Assembly (NCBI GenBank): GCA_030849805.1
Contig: JASANZ010002056.1
Span: 1 to 40,026, forward strand
Direction: 5' to 3'
DNA length: 40,026 bases
Source of the DNA: Sergeia podlipaevii
Lineage: Eukaryota; Euglenozoa; Kinetoplastea; Trypanosomatida; Trypanosomatidae
Below, one piece after another: positions 19,371 to 29,342 of this stretch. Below the pieces are notes generated by a model that made no database searches, was not told where the DNA came from, and saw only the letters and a list, made by a program, of their open reading frames with translations. Every line of letters begins with the position of its first letter. The first letter of the stretch is position 1. The position numbers and the translations under genes were made by a program.

Positions 19371-22300
19371 CTACTTCTTGCCAGCAGCGGCGGCGGCACC
19401 TTCGACAGGTGGGAACGCAATCGTAGGCTCGCCAGGACGGCACTTGTTACGCGCCACCGCGTGGGCAGGGTACTCCTCATCCGTGTTCTTCTTGATTTCC
19501 ACCTTCTTCACACCAGAGAGGTTGCACAGGTTAGCGTTGATGCGGTTGAGCATATCGTGGTCGTTAATGACAGGCTGCACGGACATGGCTTGAGCGCCGT
19601 ATTTCTCCACATTACCACGGACAAAAGAGAGAAAGGCCATGGTATCCGGCATGATCTCCTTCGTCATCCACTCAGGGCGGGGGTTCGTGACGTGCTTGGT
19701 GAGGTCCGCAGGGAAGGACTCGTTGCTTTCGGCGTAGATGCGCTGGAGCAGCTCCAGCACCTTCACCTGCCATTCCGCGAAGTGATCTACCGTGTAGACC
19801 ACAATGTGGTCGATCGGGCCGCGCTTCTTCGCGTTCCTTGTAACCTGAGAGCGGATCTCCTTCACAATGTCGGTCATGACGCGGTTAGTGACGACAAGGG
19901 TAAAGTCGAGAGGTCCGGTGGGCTCAGGGAACTTGGCGTCCACGACGGTGCCGGGATTCTTCAGGATCTGCTGCCACATGTGTTCGGAGAAGTGAGGAGC
20001 AAGGGGCATGAGGAGCAGCGTGAGGACCTCGTAGTAGCGGCGCGTGAGGGCGGCGTTGATGCAGAGGTTGTCACAGTTCTGCTTGTACTGGCTGAACTCG
20101 TTGGTGAGTTCGTAGAAGGCGGTGTTGAGGACCATGCGGAACTGCATGTTGTCGTAGAAGGTCTCAGTTTTGCGAATAAGAATATCCAGCGTGTTGTTGA
20201 AGATCTTATCGAAAGTGTTGTACTCACCAATGCGCAGCACCTGGTCGGGTTTCTCGTTGAGCTGCTCGTTCGACTGCTCCAGTAGAGTGGTCAGCTTCAT
20301 AATAAAACCAAGTGCCGTCTCACGAACGAAGTTGGCGTCATCAAGACTGTCGCCAGCATCGGCGCAGGCAAGGCGGGTCGCGTCGGAGCCATACTGCTCA
20401 ATAGCCTCACGCAGCGAGATAAAGTTGCCCTTCGACTTGGCCATCTTTTCGTTATCCACCTGGATGTGACCATTGCAGAAAATGGCGCGAGGCCAGAGCT
20501 CAGAGTTGGTGGGCCAGATGGCAGCGTGGTTGTACAAGAACATGGTGAGGTGGTTCTGGATGAGATCCTTCGCGGAGCAGCGCAGGTCCACCGGGTACCA
20601 GTAAAGAAACTCGCTGCGCATCATCTCCAGGGACTCCACTGGCATGCCCACCGCGGCGGCCACGTCAGCAGCGCTGCCGGTGCCGTGGTAGACGTAGTCG
20701 AACACCTCGTCCGTCATCATCTCAGAGCGGATGCTATGTACGTTGTCCTCTGCGCCACAGAAGTTGAAGGTGCCGTCAGCGCTGGTATGAAACAGCTGGG
20801 CAATGGTGTAGTAAGCCATGTAGATGGTGGAGTCCGAGAGACTGTCAATGATCATCGTGTGCGAGGCATCGCAGGGGAGGTAGGTGCCGAGGCCGAAGGT
20901 GCGGCTGCACGGCCAGTCCGCCAGCCAGTTGAGTACCTCAAGGAAGCCATTGTACACACCAGGGAAGAACATGTTCACGTTGTTCTTAACGTGATCCACC
21001 ACCACCTCCTTCCATTCGGCCTTGCCGTACTCAATGTACCACTGGTCGCACAGGGCAACTACACACTCATCACCAGAGCGGCTAGTGACCTGGCGAGCGG
21101 GCTCGTAGTAACGAATGCACTGGTCCGCATCCTCGAGCATCTTCTGCGTAAGCACCTTCGCCTCGCTGACCTTCTTGCCAGCAAAGGGGCCAACGATCAT
21201 CACGCCCTGATAGAAGCCTACCTGGTAGCACACCTTCTTGGCTTCCTCTAGCAGGTCAGCGGCGTTGGGGCCGGTGATCTTAAGTTTTTCGCACATGTAC
21301 TTGGCGCCTTCAGAGCCCAACTCAGGAGCTTCCAGGATGGGCACCATCTCAAAAGGCAGCACCCACTCGTCACGCAGACCAAGCTTCGCGCGGTAGTCGG
21401 GCTTCTTCACGAGCTGGGTGAAGTTGATGTAGTCATCAGGGGAGTCCGAGGGGACCGACATGACGACGCCAGTACCCTTGTTCTCAGAAATGGTAGCCAT
21501 GGGGAGCGTGTAGATGGTAGGGTACCTGCTGAGAGGGGCAGTCAGAGGGAGGCCGATGAGGGCGGCGCCGTCAACCTCAAAGAGGGCTGTGGGGTCGCAG
21601 CTGGTGGCACCGTTGATCACAAAGTTCTGGTACGCCATGTTGCGCGCGGCACGTGGAGTCATGAGGTAGACCTCCTCCTTACCAGCGGCGTTTTGCACGT
21701 AGTAAGCCTTGTAGCTGAAATTAGGGCTCATCCAGCAGTTCGTCTGCCCCACGACGGTCTCGGAGCGCAGAGTGGCTCCGGGCAGGATGACGTTGCGGTC
21801 GCCAATAGCACCCGCAAAGGGGGCCAGCGCGGGGTGCTCAAGAGGCTTCTGCACAACCAACTTGACAACGGTGTACTCCTGTGGCAGAGCACCCTCGCCG
21901 CTGGCGCGATCATGATCGGCGCAGGGCTGACCGTCCCACGGAGAGTAGACGCAGTAGCGCTTGCCGTAGTTCAGCAGATTCTGCGCGCGCAGCTTGCGGA
22001 ACTGCCACTGGACGAAGCGATCAAAGTACGGATTGCGATCAGTCGTGATGAAAGAACGACGGAAGTCAATATGGCAACCAAAGTCCCTCAAATCCTGCAT
22101 AGCGATCGGAGGGAAGTGATCAAGCCAGTGCTGGGGGTCCGCAAACTTGGGGATATCCTCCTCGGGAATGCCCATGGACTTCATGATCATCCACTGAGGC
22201 ATCGCAGGGCCGGCCTTACCACGCTTGCTCTTGTGCTTTGTGATGTCCTCGAGACTGGCGACTTTGTTCTCCTCCTTCGGCTTGTTGAGCACCTCATCGG

Positions 22301-22649
22301 GGAAGACGGGCGGGTTGCCGTAAAGCTGCATCTCCTTCGCTATCTTCTGCGCGCACGCAGCGATGGGAGTGCCGGTGACGTGGAATCCAAAGGCCCACAG
22401 GGAGCGGCGACCCTTCATGCGCTGATAGCGAGAAGCAAACTCAGACTTGGAGAGAGAGAAGCCGTGGCCGAGGTGGAGCTTGCCGTTCATGTAGGGGAAA
22501 GGAAAAGTTGTGAAGTACTTGGGAGGGATGGCCTCACCAGCCTTGGGGGCGTTCAATTCATGGAGCTTGAGCGCCTCCCACTCCGCCTGAGCGCCACGCT
22601 CGATCGCGAGCAGGGTGTCACGGCGGGCTGTGGGAGCTGCGGACGACAT
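19371..22649 (-). CDS. LEURS: Leucyl-tRNA synthetase, cytosolic type
   Basis: A 1092-residue class Ia aminoacyl-tRNA synthetase that charges tRNA-Leu with leucine. The HIGH signature appears as HLGH (residues 59-62) after YMNGKL. The KMSKS loop is KMAKS (735-739) followed by KGNF. The CP1 editing domain lies between them and carries GTGVVMSVPSDSPDDY, whose Asp-rich loop is the post-transfer editing site in archaeal and eukaryotic enzymes. The region after about residue 850 is the anticodon-binding helical bundle and C-terminal domain. Length and motif wording match the archaeal/eukaryotic cytosolic form rather than the bacterial or mitochondrial one. No obvious mitochondrial presequence is present; trypanosomatids import charged tRNAs, and whether this enzyme is also mitochondrial cannot be read here. 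The start at 22649 is the ATG directly after a strong pyrimidine tract. Confidence 0.96.
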   Translation of the reverse strand: MSSAAPTARRDTLLAIERGAQAEWEALKLHELNAPKAGEAIPPKYFTTFPFPYMNGKLHLGHGFSLSKSEFASRYQRMKGRRSLWAFGFHVTGTPIAACAQKIAKEMQLYGNPPVFPDEVLNKPKEENKVASLEDITKHKSKRGKAGPAMPQWMIMKSMGIPEEDIPKFADPQHWLDHFPPIAMQDLRDFGCHIDFRRSFITTDRNPYFDRFVQWQFRKLRAQNLLNYGKRYCVYSPWDGQPCADHDRASGEGALPQEYTVVKLVVQKPLEHPALAPFAGAIGDRNVILPGATLRSETVVGQTNCWMSPNFSYKAYYVQNAAGKEEVYLMTPRAARNMAYQNFVINGATSCDPTALFEVDGAALIGLPLTAPLSRYPTIYTLPMATISENKGTGVVMSVPSDSPDDYINFTQLVKKPDYRAKLGLRDEWVLPFEMVPILEAPELGSEGAKYMCEKLKITGPNAADLLEEAKKVCYQVGFYQGVMIVGPFAGKKVSEAKVLTQKMLEDADQCIRYYEPARQVTSRSGDECVVALCDQWYIEYGKAEWKEVVVDHVKNNVNMFFPGVYNGFLEVLNWLADWPCSRTFGLGTYLPCDASHTMIIDSLSDSTIYMAYYTIAQLFHTSADGTFNFCGAEDNVHSIRSEMMTDEVFDYVYHGTGSAADVAAAVGMPVESLEMMRSEFLYWYPVDLRCSAKDLIQNHLTMFLYNHAAIWPTNSELWPRAIFCNGHIQVDNEKMAKSKGNFISLREAIEQYGSDATRLACADAGDSLDDANFVRETALGFIMKLTTLLEQSNEQLNEKPDQVLRIGEYNTFDKIFNNTLDILIRKTETFYDNMQFRMVLNTAFYELTNEFSQYKQNCDNLCINAALTRRYYEVLTLLLMPLAPHFSEHMWQQILKNPGTVVDAKFPEPTGPLDFTLVVTNRVMTDIVKEIRSQVTRNAKKRGPIDHIVVYTVDHFAEWQVKVLELLQRIYAESNESFPADLTKHVTNPRPEWMTKEIMPDTMAFLSFVRGNVEKYGAQAMSVQPVINDHDMLNRINANLCNLSGVKKVEIKKNTDEEYPAHAVARNKCRPGEPTIAFPPVEGAAAAAGKK

Positions 22650-23890
22650 CAGTCGCTTGAACGTGGTGAGGAAATGAGAGGGGGGAAAAAAGAAGAAGAG
22701 AAAAAAAAAGTGTTCTTCTTTAGTAATGCCTATATGTATAGATAGGTATAGCTTCTGGGAGAAAAGAAAAAAAAATGTTCAGACACACACGCGTATTACG
22801 AAAAAGTGTGGGCGTGGCTATCTTTATGTTTTGCTTTTCTATTATTATTATTGTTCCATAGATGCAAGAGAGTAATATATAAAGAATGCAACAATTCAAC
22901 ATCTATATACATCAAAGTATGCGCCATAGATTTTGATGCTCGGCCTAATTCCACGTGCATAGTATAGGGGAAGTCAAAGGCAAAAACACCATCACCCCTC
23001 CCCTTCTTGTGTTTCTACCAAGAACGTAAGAGCTGATACAGTCAGTTTTTTTTTTTGTTGTTGTTGTCTGTTGATGTAATTGCGATTTTCCACTTTCCCA
23101 TGAGTAAGTGTGTGCGTACAATGTATGTAGAAGATAAAGCAGGAGGGGAGTGTCATCGAAGTGCCAAAAAAATAAATAAATGAAGCCCATATTCACTATC
23201 TGCTGCATATAGCGTATCAATATATAACGGCCTTCGCTTTTCTTTTTCTTTTTCTTTTTCTTTTTCTCTCCCTCTCACTCCTCCGTGCCTTTCTCTATCT
23301 AGCGGAGGTACTTCAACCATATATATTCTCCTATCTTCTTGCTCTTATTGCTAAGTAACGACAGCAACAGAGAGAGAGAGATAAGAAATATGCATTTCAC
23401 AACTTCTTTATAAAAACACTTTTATTTACATATGTATGTATTCCACCCTTTCTCACTGCCTCTTGCATTGTTCCAGCAGGTGGGAAACATATATGCCACG
23501 AGAGAGAGAAAGAGGATGAAGGGAAAAACAACCACAACCACCCCATCTATATATGTACAATAGAATTTCAAACAAACAAGTAAAATAGTCTCACATCCAA
23601 TAATCAACAACACTAGCAAGAATGACACACAAACAAAACACACAAAAAAAAATGCGGGGTGATAAATGGCGCGCACAAAGAAGAGAAAAATAAGGCAACA
23701 TCAAAGAAAAAGAAGAAGAAGATGAAATATATATATATAAAGAGAGAGAGAGAGAGAGACACAGTATCGTGTGCAAAACAATCGTGCCTCTCCCTACATA
23801 CTAGGGTGTTGTTTTCTTCCTCTTCTTTTTTTAAATTTTTTTTTTTTTACTTTTCTTCTTCCCCGCCGCTAAAGTTTTCTTCGTCCTCTT
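22650..23890. other. Intergenic region between CFAP210-like gene and LeuRS
   Basis: I see no gene. Features are a run of five CTTTTT units near 23238-23268, GA runs at 23369-23381 and 23741-23759, a TA run at 23729-23739, and T runs near 23827-23850. Open frames are low-complexity. The left end should be the LeuRS leader and the right end the 3' UTR of the CFAP210-like gene. Confidence 0.6.
22656..22711 (-). promoter_or_regulatory. Predicted spliced-leader acceptor of LeuRS
   Basis: The plus strand is almost pure purine from 22671 to 22710, giving a strong pyrimidine tract on the minus strand. The first AG after it is TTCAAG at 22657-22656, only 6 nt before the ATG at 22649. The leader would be unusually short apart from the added spliced leader. 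Confidence 0.45.
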
Positions 23891-25393
23891 TCACTGCAGC
23901 TCCAACGCGCGCTCACGGAGAACTTCGCCCATATCGTCAGGAATCTGGGCAGAGATGTACGCACGATACTGCGCATCGCTTATCTCCATCTGTTCTCGCT
24001 GCAGCCTTGACTCCTCTACCTCTGCTAGTGCTAACCGCCTAGCGTTCTCACGCTTCTCTTTTGCCTGCATCTCTTGAATGCGCCGCACACGTTCGTCCTC
24101 TGCCCTTCGAGCCGCCCGCTCCGCTGCCTCTTCCGCAGCCACTCGTGCTGGGTACTCACGCATCTCATCCAGGTGCGCGCGTTCCTCATCCGCGCTACGA
24201 AAACCGCTCGCGGTGGCTTGTGCCTTTCGGTACGAGGCGTACTTGTTGTCCTCCTCCGCACTGCGCTTCCCATTGCCCTTCATCGTCTCAACACGGTCAG
24301 CATCTCCACTATACATGCGCTCCAGGAAGCTAACCCCTCTATTTACAAAGTGTTCCTGCGTGCGACGCGTCGGACTATTCAGCGTCGCGAGCTCCTCCAG
24401 ATACGCACCCATACCCGCCACCTTGCGTCGCTCGAACTGCTCTTCCTTCCGCTTACGAGCATCCAGCACAAACTGCTTCATGGAGTTAAACTTCGCCTCC
24501 TCCTTCTCTCTCTCAGCATCGTCCTGAATAGCTTCCTCGATACGCTTCTGCAGCCGCTGCGCCTTAGTCACCTCTTTGCGCGAGTTCGCCAAGTTGTACG
24601 TGCCGTTCTCGAGCTCCTTGCGCTGCATCTCGGCCTTCTCCAGCGCGTTTTCCTCAGCCTCATCCTTGGCCTCACGCTCCACATGTGCGCGCTCCGCTAC
24701 ACCGTCCGCGCGCTCACGCCGCCGCTCATCAATTTGGTAGCGCACCATGAGCAAGTTAGTGTCCTTCTCTTCTAGGTTCCTCTGTCGCTTCTCAAGCAGC
24801 TTCCGCATCTCTTCGGCTTCTTCGCCCCACGCCTTACGCTGCATCTCCGCGAGTTCCCGCTGGCCATCTTCGTCTGCCTGCTCCGCGAGGAACTTGTTGA
24901 AGGCAATCTGCTGCTCGCGGCTCTTGATGGCATCGTGAAGCATCAGCATACTACGCACTTTGCGGCCCCGCGGGTCCTCCTTGAGATTCTGTAGCTCCAG
25001 CTTCGCCATTGCTTCTAGGCAGTGCTGCTCGTTTTGCTGGACGAAGAGAGCATCCAGCGCGACCTTGCGCGCCTCTGCTTCATCCTTCTCCTGCTGGCGC
25101 CGTCGGAGGAACTCAGACTGACGAGCCCCGTCCGTATCTGGCCAGATGGCCTTGCGACTGTCGCTCAGCTGCTTGCGGCGCTGCATCTCTGCCACACGCG
25201 CGTCCTGCTGCGCAGACATCTCGCTCTCGTTGGCCAAACGGCGAATCCAGTCTAGTTCGCGATCGCTGATAATGCTAACACGGGAGAGGTCAGCGGAGCC
25301 AGTCGCCACCACGTTGGCGGTACCAACGCGGCGCTGGGGGTCGCGGCGGGCGCGCGTGCTAACACTAAGCTGAGCGCTGTTCTTAGGTGGCAT
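23891..25393 (-). CDS. TPH-domain coiled-coil protein, CFAP210-like
   Basis: A 500-residue, almost entirely alpha-helical protein rich in Arg, Glu, Lys and Ala, with no membrane segment. The N terminus is basic and short (MPPKNSAQ). The ordered part starts at SIISDRELDWIRRL and continues with blocks such as KSREQQIAFNKFLAEQ, which resemble the trichohyalin-plectin-homology (TPH) family and in particular CFAP210/CCDC173, a microtubule inner protein of ciliary doublets. A role inside flagellar doublet microtubules is the likely inference in a flagellate. Other TPH proteins (CFAP53, MNS1, CFAP45) are alternatives. An upstream in-frame GTG at 25411 would add six residues; I chose the ATG at 25393 because it is the first ATG after a classic acceptor. 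Confidence 0.7.
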   Translation of the reverse strand: MPPKNSAQLSVSTRARRDPQRRVGTANVVATGSADLSRVSIISDRELDWIRRLANESEMSAQQDARVAEMQRRKQLSDSRKAIWPDTDGARQSEFLRRRQQEKDEAEARKVALDALFVQQNEQHCLEAMAKLELQNLKEDPRGRKVRSMLMLHDAIKSREQQIAFNKFLAEQADEDGQRELAEMQRKAWGEEAEEMRKLLEKRQRNLEEKDTNLLMVRYQIDERRRERADGVAERAHVEREAKDEAEENALEKAEMQRKELENGTYNLANSRKEVTKAQRLQKRIEEAIQDDAEREKEEAKFNSMKQFVLDARKRKEEQFERRKVAGMGAYLEELATLNSPTRRTQEHFVNRGVSFLERMYSGDADRVETMKGNGKRSAEEDNKYASYRKAQATASGFRSADEERAHLDEMREYPARVAAEEAAERAARRAEDERVRRIQEMQAKEKRENARRLALAEVEESRLQREQMEISDAQYRAYISAQIPDDMGEVLRERALELQ

Positions 25394-26141
25394 GATCTTT
25401 CCCACTCTCACTCTCTAAATGTATGTACGTGTGTGTGTGTGTGTAAATGTACTTGGAAGCTGCAAAAGAAAAGAAAAAAAGACAGAAAACCCACTTGCTT
25501 TCTCTCTGCCTCTCTCTCTCTCTTCTCTTTCTATCTTATGAATGCCTTTCCCCTCCTAAACCACACTATCTATTTCTTCAGTTGTTGTTGATACCCGGCT
25601 TCACAAAGAGAGGGAAAAATCTAACTTCTATAGTGCAGATAAAAGCAAAAGGAAAAAAAAAAAGAAAGAGAGGCGGGGGGAGAGAGATGCAGCAAGTCAA
25701 GTTGCGCATAAGAATTTAACAGCTCACAAATATCGTTGAATAGACAAAGAGGAGGAGAGAGAGACAGAGAGAGTAGATCTCTCGTCCTAAACTCAAAGAA
25801 ATAACAAAAACGGTAGTAGGAGCGTTGATCGTTACGTATACCAATTACACCCACCCAAAGCACTCACCAGGCTCTCAGCTCCACGGCTCGCGCCTAGCAC
25901 CCCAACTACTTTACAACGCAATATATAAAGAAGAAAGAGTGAAGTAGTAGAGACACATCAAGTACAATAAACAACCACTTTCACCAAGAAAACAAAAGTA
26001 CGCCTCTGCAGAGTCTTCATTTTTCCAAAATTTGTAAAAAAAAAGTCATGCTCTACTCCCTGGCGTCTTCGATGATATACTTGCTGTCGCTGTTCCTACC
26101 ACTCCGCTCCATCTTTTCCTTCTTCCTTTCTTCTCCCTCTT
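25394..26141. other. Intergenic region between RPB10 and CFAP210-like gene
   Basis: I see no gene. It has a GT run at 25428-25444, a CT run near 25497-25523, GA-rich purine tracts at 25649-25690 and 25750-25775, and a less repetitive patch at 25860-25920. Short open frames on both strands lack any recognisable domain. Confidence 0.55.
25460..25490 (-). promoter_or_regulatory. Predicted spliced-leader acceptor of CFAP210-like gene
   Basis: On the minus strand a T-rich tract with scattered C and G ends in TTTTGCAG, with the AG at 25461-25460 and a 5' UTR of about 66 nt. This is among the clearest acceptors in the window. Confidence 0.6.
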
Positions 26142-26366
26142 CTACGCCTCAGGAAGCTCAACCTTTGTATCAGCTGGGTTAAACTTCAAGAGAAGATCCG
26201 TCATGTCCACATGAGTAAGCATCATGCGGCGGCAGCAGAAGCGCTCTAGGTTAAAGGCGTCCATGGCCTCCTCCTCACTGATGCCCTCGGCCACCATGTC
26301 AAGATAAAGAAGATACTTATCGGCAATAACGTTGCCGCACGTGAAGCAGCGCACTGGAATGATCAT
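26142..26366 (-). CDS. RPB10: RNA polymerase I/II/III shared subunit RPB10
   Basis: A 74-residue protein, the usual size of RPABC5/RPB10, a zinc-binding subunit shared by nuclear RNA polymerases and located near the polymerase core assembly platform. The start MIIPVRCFTCG is diagnostic and supplies Cys7 and Cys10. The second pair is Cys44-Cys45 in RFCCRRM, followed by the conserved LTHVD. These four cysteines bind one zinc ion. Kinetoplastids carry variant paralogues of some shared subunits, and I cannot tell which form this is. A weak pyrimidine tract (26383-26410) ends at TTTAAG (26380-26379), so the leader may be about 12 nt. Confidence 0.95.
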   Translation of the reverse strand: MIIPVRCFTCGNVIADKYLLYLDMVAEGISEEEAMDAFNLERFCCRRMMLTHVDMTDLLLKFNPADTKVELPEA

Positions 26367-26935
26367 TGTTCCCTTCTTCTTAAATGTTTATAAGTAAAAT
26401 GAAAGAATGTATCTACTATATATATTATAGAGAGGTGAAAACGGCTACGCACTCAACTGTTTTCAATTTTCCTCTTTTGAACTTTTTTTTTGTTCCAACG
26501 CACACGCTTAAAGAAAAACCTTCAAAGATTTGTACAAATTCACAGAAGAGGAAAGAGAGAAGGAAGGGAAAAGAAAAGAAAAGAAAAAAAAAAACAATGT
26601 TATTTTGAAAAAAAAAAATAGAGTGTGAGTAGAACAAAAAAAAGAAGTATGCACTGCTACGGACCATACTGGCATCATCAATCATTAATTTATTTTTGTA
26701 TATATCAAATGGGTACACAAGATACAGAGCATTCATCATTGCATATTGAGTATATATATATATTCACACACATATGCGCTGGTGGAATTGCCCATTCAAA
26801 TTGTGAGTATAAAAGGGAGTGAAGTTAGAGAATGCAAAGAAACAAACAAACAACAACGAGGGGGGAGGGAGACACACACACACAGAGAGAGAAAGGAAGA
26901 GAAAAAAACGGAAGGAGAGCTACTAAAACGTCTCT
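26367..26935. other. Intergenic region between ABHD11-like gene and RPB10
   Basis: I see no gene. It contains A runs (26582-26594 and 26610-26619), a TA run at 26753-26762, CA at 26873-26883 and GA-rich stretches to 26920. The right end is the 3' UTR of the ABHD11-like gene, and the last 25 bases before its stop codon partly match the same position in the decayed copy. Confidence 0.55.
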
Positions 26936-28174
26936 TTAGATGTGCTCCGCAATGAAAGGTGCGACCACATCCACAAAGGCCTTCGTCTTCTCGAAATGAA
27001 CGAAATGCCCAGCACCGTCCACCACCACCTGCTTAGAGTTGGGAAAGAAGCGGGCGATCTCAGCGCGGTGCGTGGGCTCGTTATACGGCGACTTCTCACC
27101 AAAAACAAACAGTGTAGGTAGCGTGCAGGGCTTCGGTTCCAGGCACTTGGAGTCCTTCTTGCTGGCTTCTACTGCTGCTGTACTTTTTGTTTCAGCGTCG
27201 TAGGCTCTGTACCAACCCACAATATTGGGGCGGAACTCGCCATACTGCTTCAGAAGTACCTCCAAGTTACACTTCCACCGCGCCGGACTCCCCTTTTCTT
27301 TGCCAAGAACAACATTCGTCGCCACAAAGTCACGCATCGCCTTATCCGCAATGCCGACCCGCTGCAGCTCCTGCGCCGCGGCGCTATAACTGCTCATCAC
27401 GTTAAGATCCACGTGAGACATGCTACGAAGCGTTTCTAGTACACTATCAGCCCCAGGCTGCTTCTGCTCTCCCAAGTGAATGGTAGGCGTCATGTCCACT
27501 ACCACTGCGGCCCCGATTCTGCCGTACTGAGGCACTCGTCCCATGTCGGTCCCAGTGCTCCCCGGAGTGGTGTTCGGGTCTGCAAAGAGCATCTCGCGTA
27601 GAGGCTGCGTCTCTGCAAAGCCCTCGTCGTTGTTCACCCCATGCATTCCGGCGCTGCACTGCGCGCGGTCCTTGAGACTCCACCCACAAAACATCTTCGT
27701 GAGATCCGCGTCGGGCCGTCCGGCGTACGACGGCAGCAGTGCAGCCTCGTTGTAACGCCGAAGAAGCATCCCCATAAGAGCGAGACCGCCCATGCTGTGC
27801 CCAATGGCAACACAACGCGCAGGACGTGGATGCCCAGCTTTCCCATCCAGTATCGCGTTGTAGTCGCGAGGAACATCGAGTGCCTGCCGCAGCTCACGCT
27901 GACCACGAAACACAACCCCTTCAATATCACTTGCTAGCGCTGCATTGGTGTGAACCGTATTGTGTGGGCTATCGCCATGATTCCGTGCGTCGAAGGCATA
28001 AGCCGCCTTCACTTTATCCGCAATCGATGGATGCTCTACGAGCTGTTTAGCTGCGGTGGACCAGTTATTGGCATTCCCCAGCAGACCATGAAAAATGTAA
28101 AGATTGCTGGCCGCCTTGGCGCTTACGGAAGGAGGGCACTGCTTTTTGAAAGAAAGAATCAATGGATGAGCCAT
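26936..28174 (-). CDS. ABHD11-like alpha/beta hydrolase
   Basis: A 412-residue alpha/beta-hydrolase of the ABHD11/YbfF esterase type. Motifs in order: the oxyanion segment FHGLLGNANNW near the N terminus; DARNHGDSPH, a hallmark of this subfamily; the nucleophile elbow GHSMGG (catalytic Ser); VVVDMTP; the loop FVFGEKSPYNEPTH, where the acid residue would be expected; and catalytic His in GAGHFVHFEK. ABHD11 in animals is a mitochondrial serine hydrolase linked to lipid and lipoyl-enzyme metabolism; the substrate here is unknown. It is longer than most relatives (about 300 residues) because of insertions in the cap region. The frame stays open upstream to 28678, but only through T-rich DNA, so I chose the ATG at 28174, whose product aligns with the start of the decayed neighbour. 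Between the adjacent pyrimidine tract and this ATG there is no AG. Confidence 0.85.
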   Translation of the reverse strand: MAHPLILSFKKQCPPSVSAKAASNLYIFHGLLGNANNWSTAAKQLVEHPSIADKVKAAYAFDARNHGDSPHNTVHTNAALASDIEGVVFRGQRELRQALDVPRDYNAILDGKAGHPRPARCVAIGHSMGGLALMGMLLRRYNEAALLPSYAGRPDADLTKMFCGWSLKDRAQCSAGMHGVNNDEGFAETQPLREMLFADPNTTPGSTGTDMGRVPQYGRIGAAVVVDMTPTIHLGEQKQPGADSVLETLRSMSHVDLNVMSSYSAAAQELQRVGIADKAMRDFVATNVVLGKEKGSPARWKCNLEVLLKQYGEFRPNIVGWYRAYDAETKSTAAVEASKKDSKCLEPKPCTLPTLFVFGEKSPYNEPTHRAEIARFFPNSKQVVVDGAGHFVHFEKTKAFVDVVAPFIAEHI

Positions 28175-29342
28175 TTTTTCGTACCAGAGAGGAGAGAGAA
28201 AGAAAGAGAGAACAAAAAATAAAGGAAAGTTACAACCCAGCAACTTCTGCCTTTTCTCCCTTTTTGATGATGCTTTGCAGCTCTTCCACCTTTCTACGTC
28301 TTTCTTTTTTGTTGAAAATATATTTCTTTTTTTAATTATTATTATTGTGAATATGTGTGTGTAACACACCAACAGTGTACTGGGCGTTATATCTACCATT
28401 ACAACATCACACAAACATTTTAAATGAAAAAAAAAAGAAAAAAAAGGAGAAAAGGAAAAAAGAAGAATATGGTAAACACGTGGCAAAGCAATAGTATTTT
28501 TTTTAAAAAAAAATAGCATATCAGTACGCACTAAAAAAATGAATATGAATGAAAGAAGAAAAAAACATTCATACGTGCATCCAATACAATAGACACTGAC
28601 AATTGAAAAGGGATGGGAAAAGGAAAAAAAAAGAAGAAGAAAGTGGAGCAATGTGGTGAATATTCGCATGATATGCATTCTATAGAATGATCTATATCAG
28701 CTTTGCATCACACTTCCTTACTTTTATCTTCAAAAAAAAAAAAAAAAAATACTGTTCTTTATTTTGATATGAAAAACGCGACATAAAAAAGGAACTTTTT
28801 TTTTATTTTCTTGCGTCTGTGTGCATATCACACACACACAGATATATATATATAGAGTTCGGATCACTGCATATTACTGTTTTTTTTTTCCATTATTATT
28901 ATTGTTTTTTTTTAAATTATTATTTAGTACGTCTTCAGATGAGAAAGAAAAAAATGTTGGGAGAGACTAGTTACAGTGAGTGCACATTACTCACATTCTC
29001 CTCGAGTTCGCAATAAGAATTTTTAAAAGCTTTCTCTCCCGTAAACTGCTTTATTCGGAAGTCTTTCCGTCGAATATGAGTAACAAAGAGGCAATATACA
29101 AAAAAAAAGTCAATGAAAAGCGAGAATTACTATATATATGTGCATCACAGAATGAATATTTTGACAACATTCTATTGAAACGAAACGAACTTACCGCTCG
29201 CCATAGCAGCGATCAATATATAAACATAAAATATTTGCGCAAAACGTGCTACACAGGAAAATGGGAACCAAATAGTAAATAACGACGATAAATTAGTCTG
29301 AAAGCAGGAAGGAAACGGAAGGAGAGATACGAAAACGTCTCT
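28175..29342. other. Region between the hydrolase gene and its decayed copy
   Basis: Mostly AT-rich with A and T runs. It holds a strong minus-strand pyrimidine tract at 28183-28225 next to the hydrolase ATG, and a perfect 14-nt palindrome at 28675-28688 flanked by TGATAT/ATATCA arms. The patch 28980-29282 is less repetitive and carries a short plus-strand frame from an ATG at 29076 to a stop at 29282 (68 residues: Lys, Asn and Tyr rich, no recognised domain). I do not annotate it as a gene because it opposes the transcription direction of the array. Confidence 0.5.

Noticed and set aside
19323..20285. 320-residue plus-strand frame opposite LeuRS (also 20466-21251 and 21693-22745)
   Set aside because: They run antisense to a clearly conserved enzyme. 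The Val/His/Leu-rich content is the mirror of codon bias, not a real gene.
28175..28678. 168-residue N-terminal extension of the hydrolase
   Set aside because: Encoded by T-rich intergenic DNA, not present in the duplicated copy, and separated from the conserved start by the pyrimidine tract.
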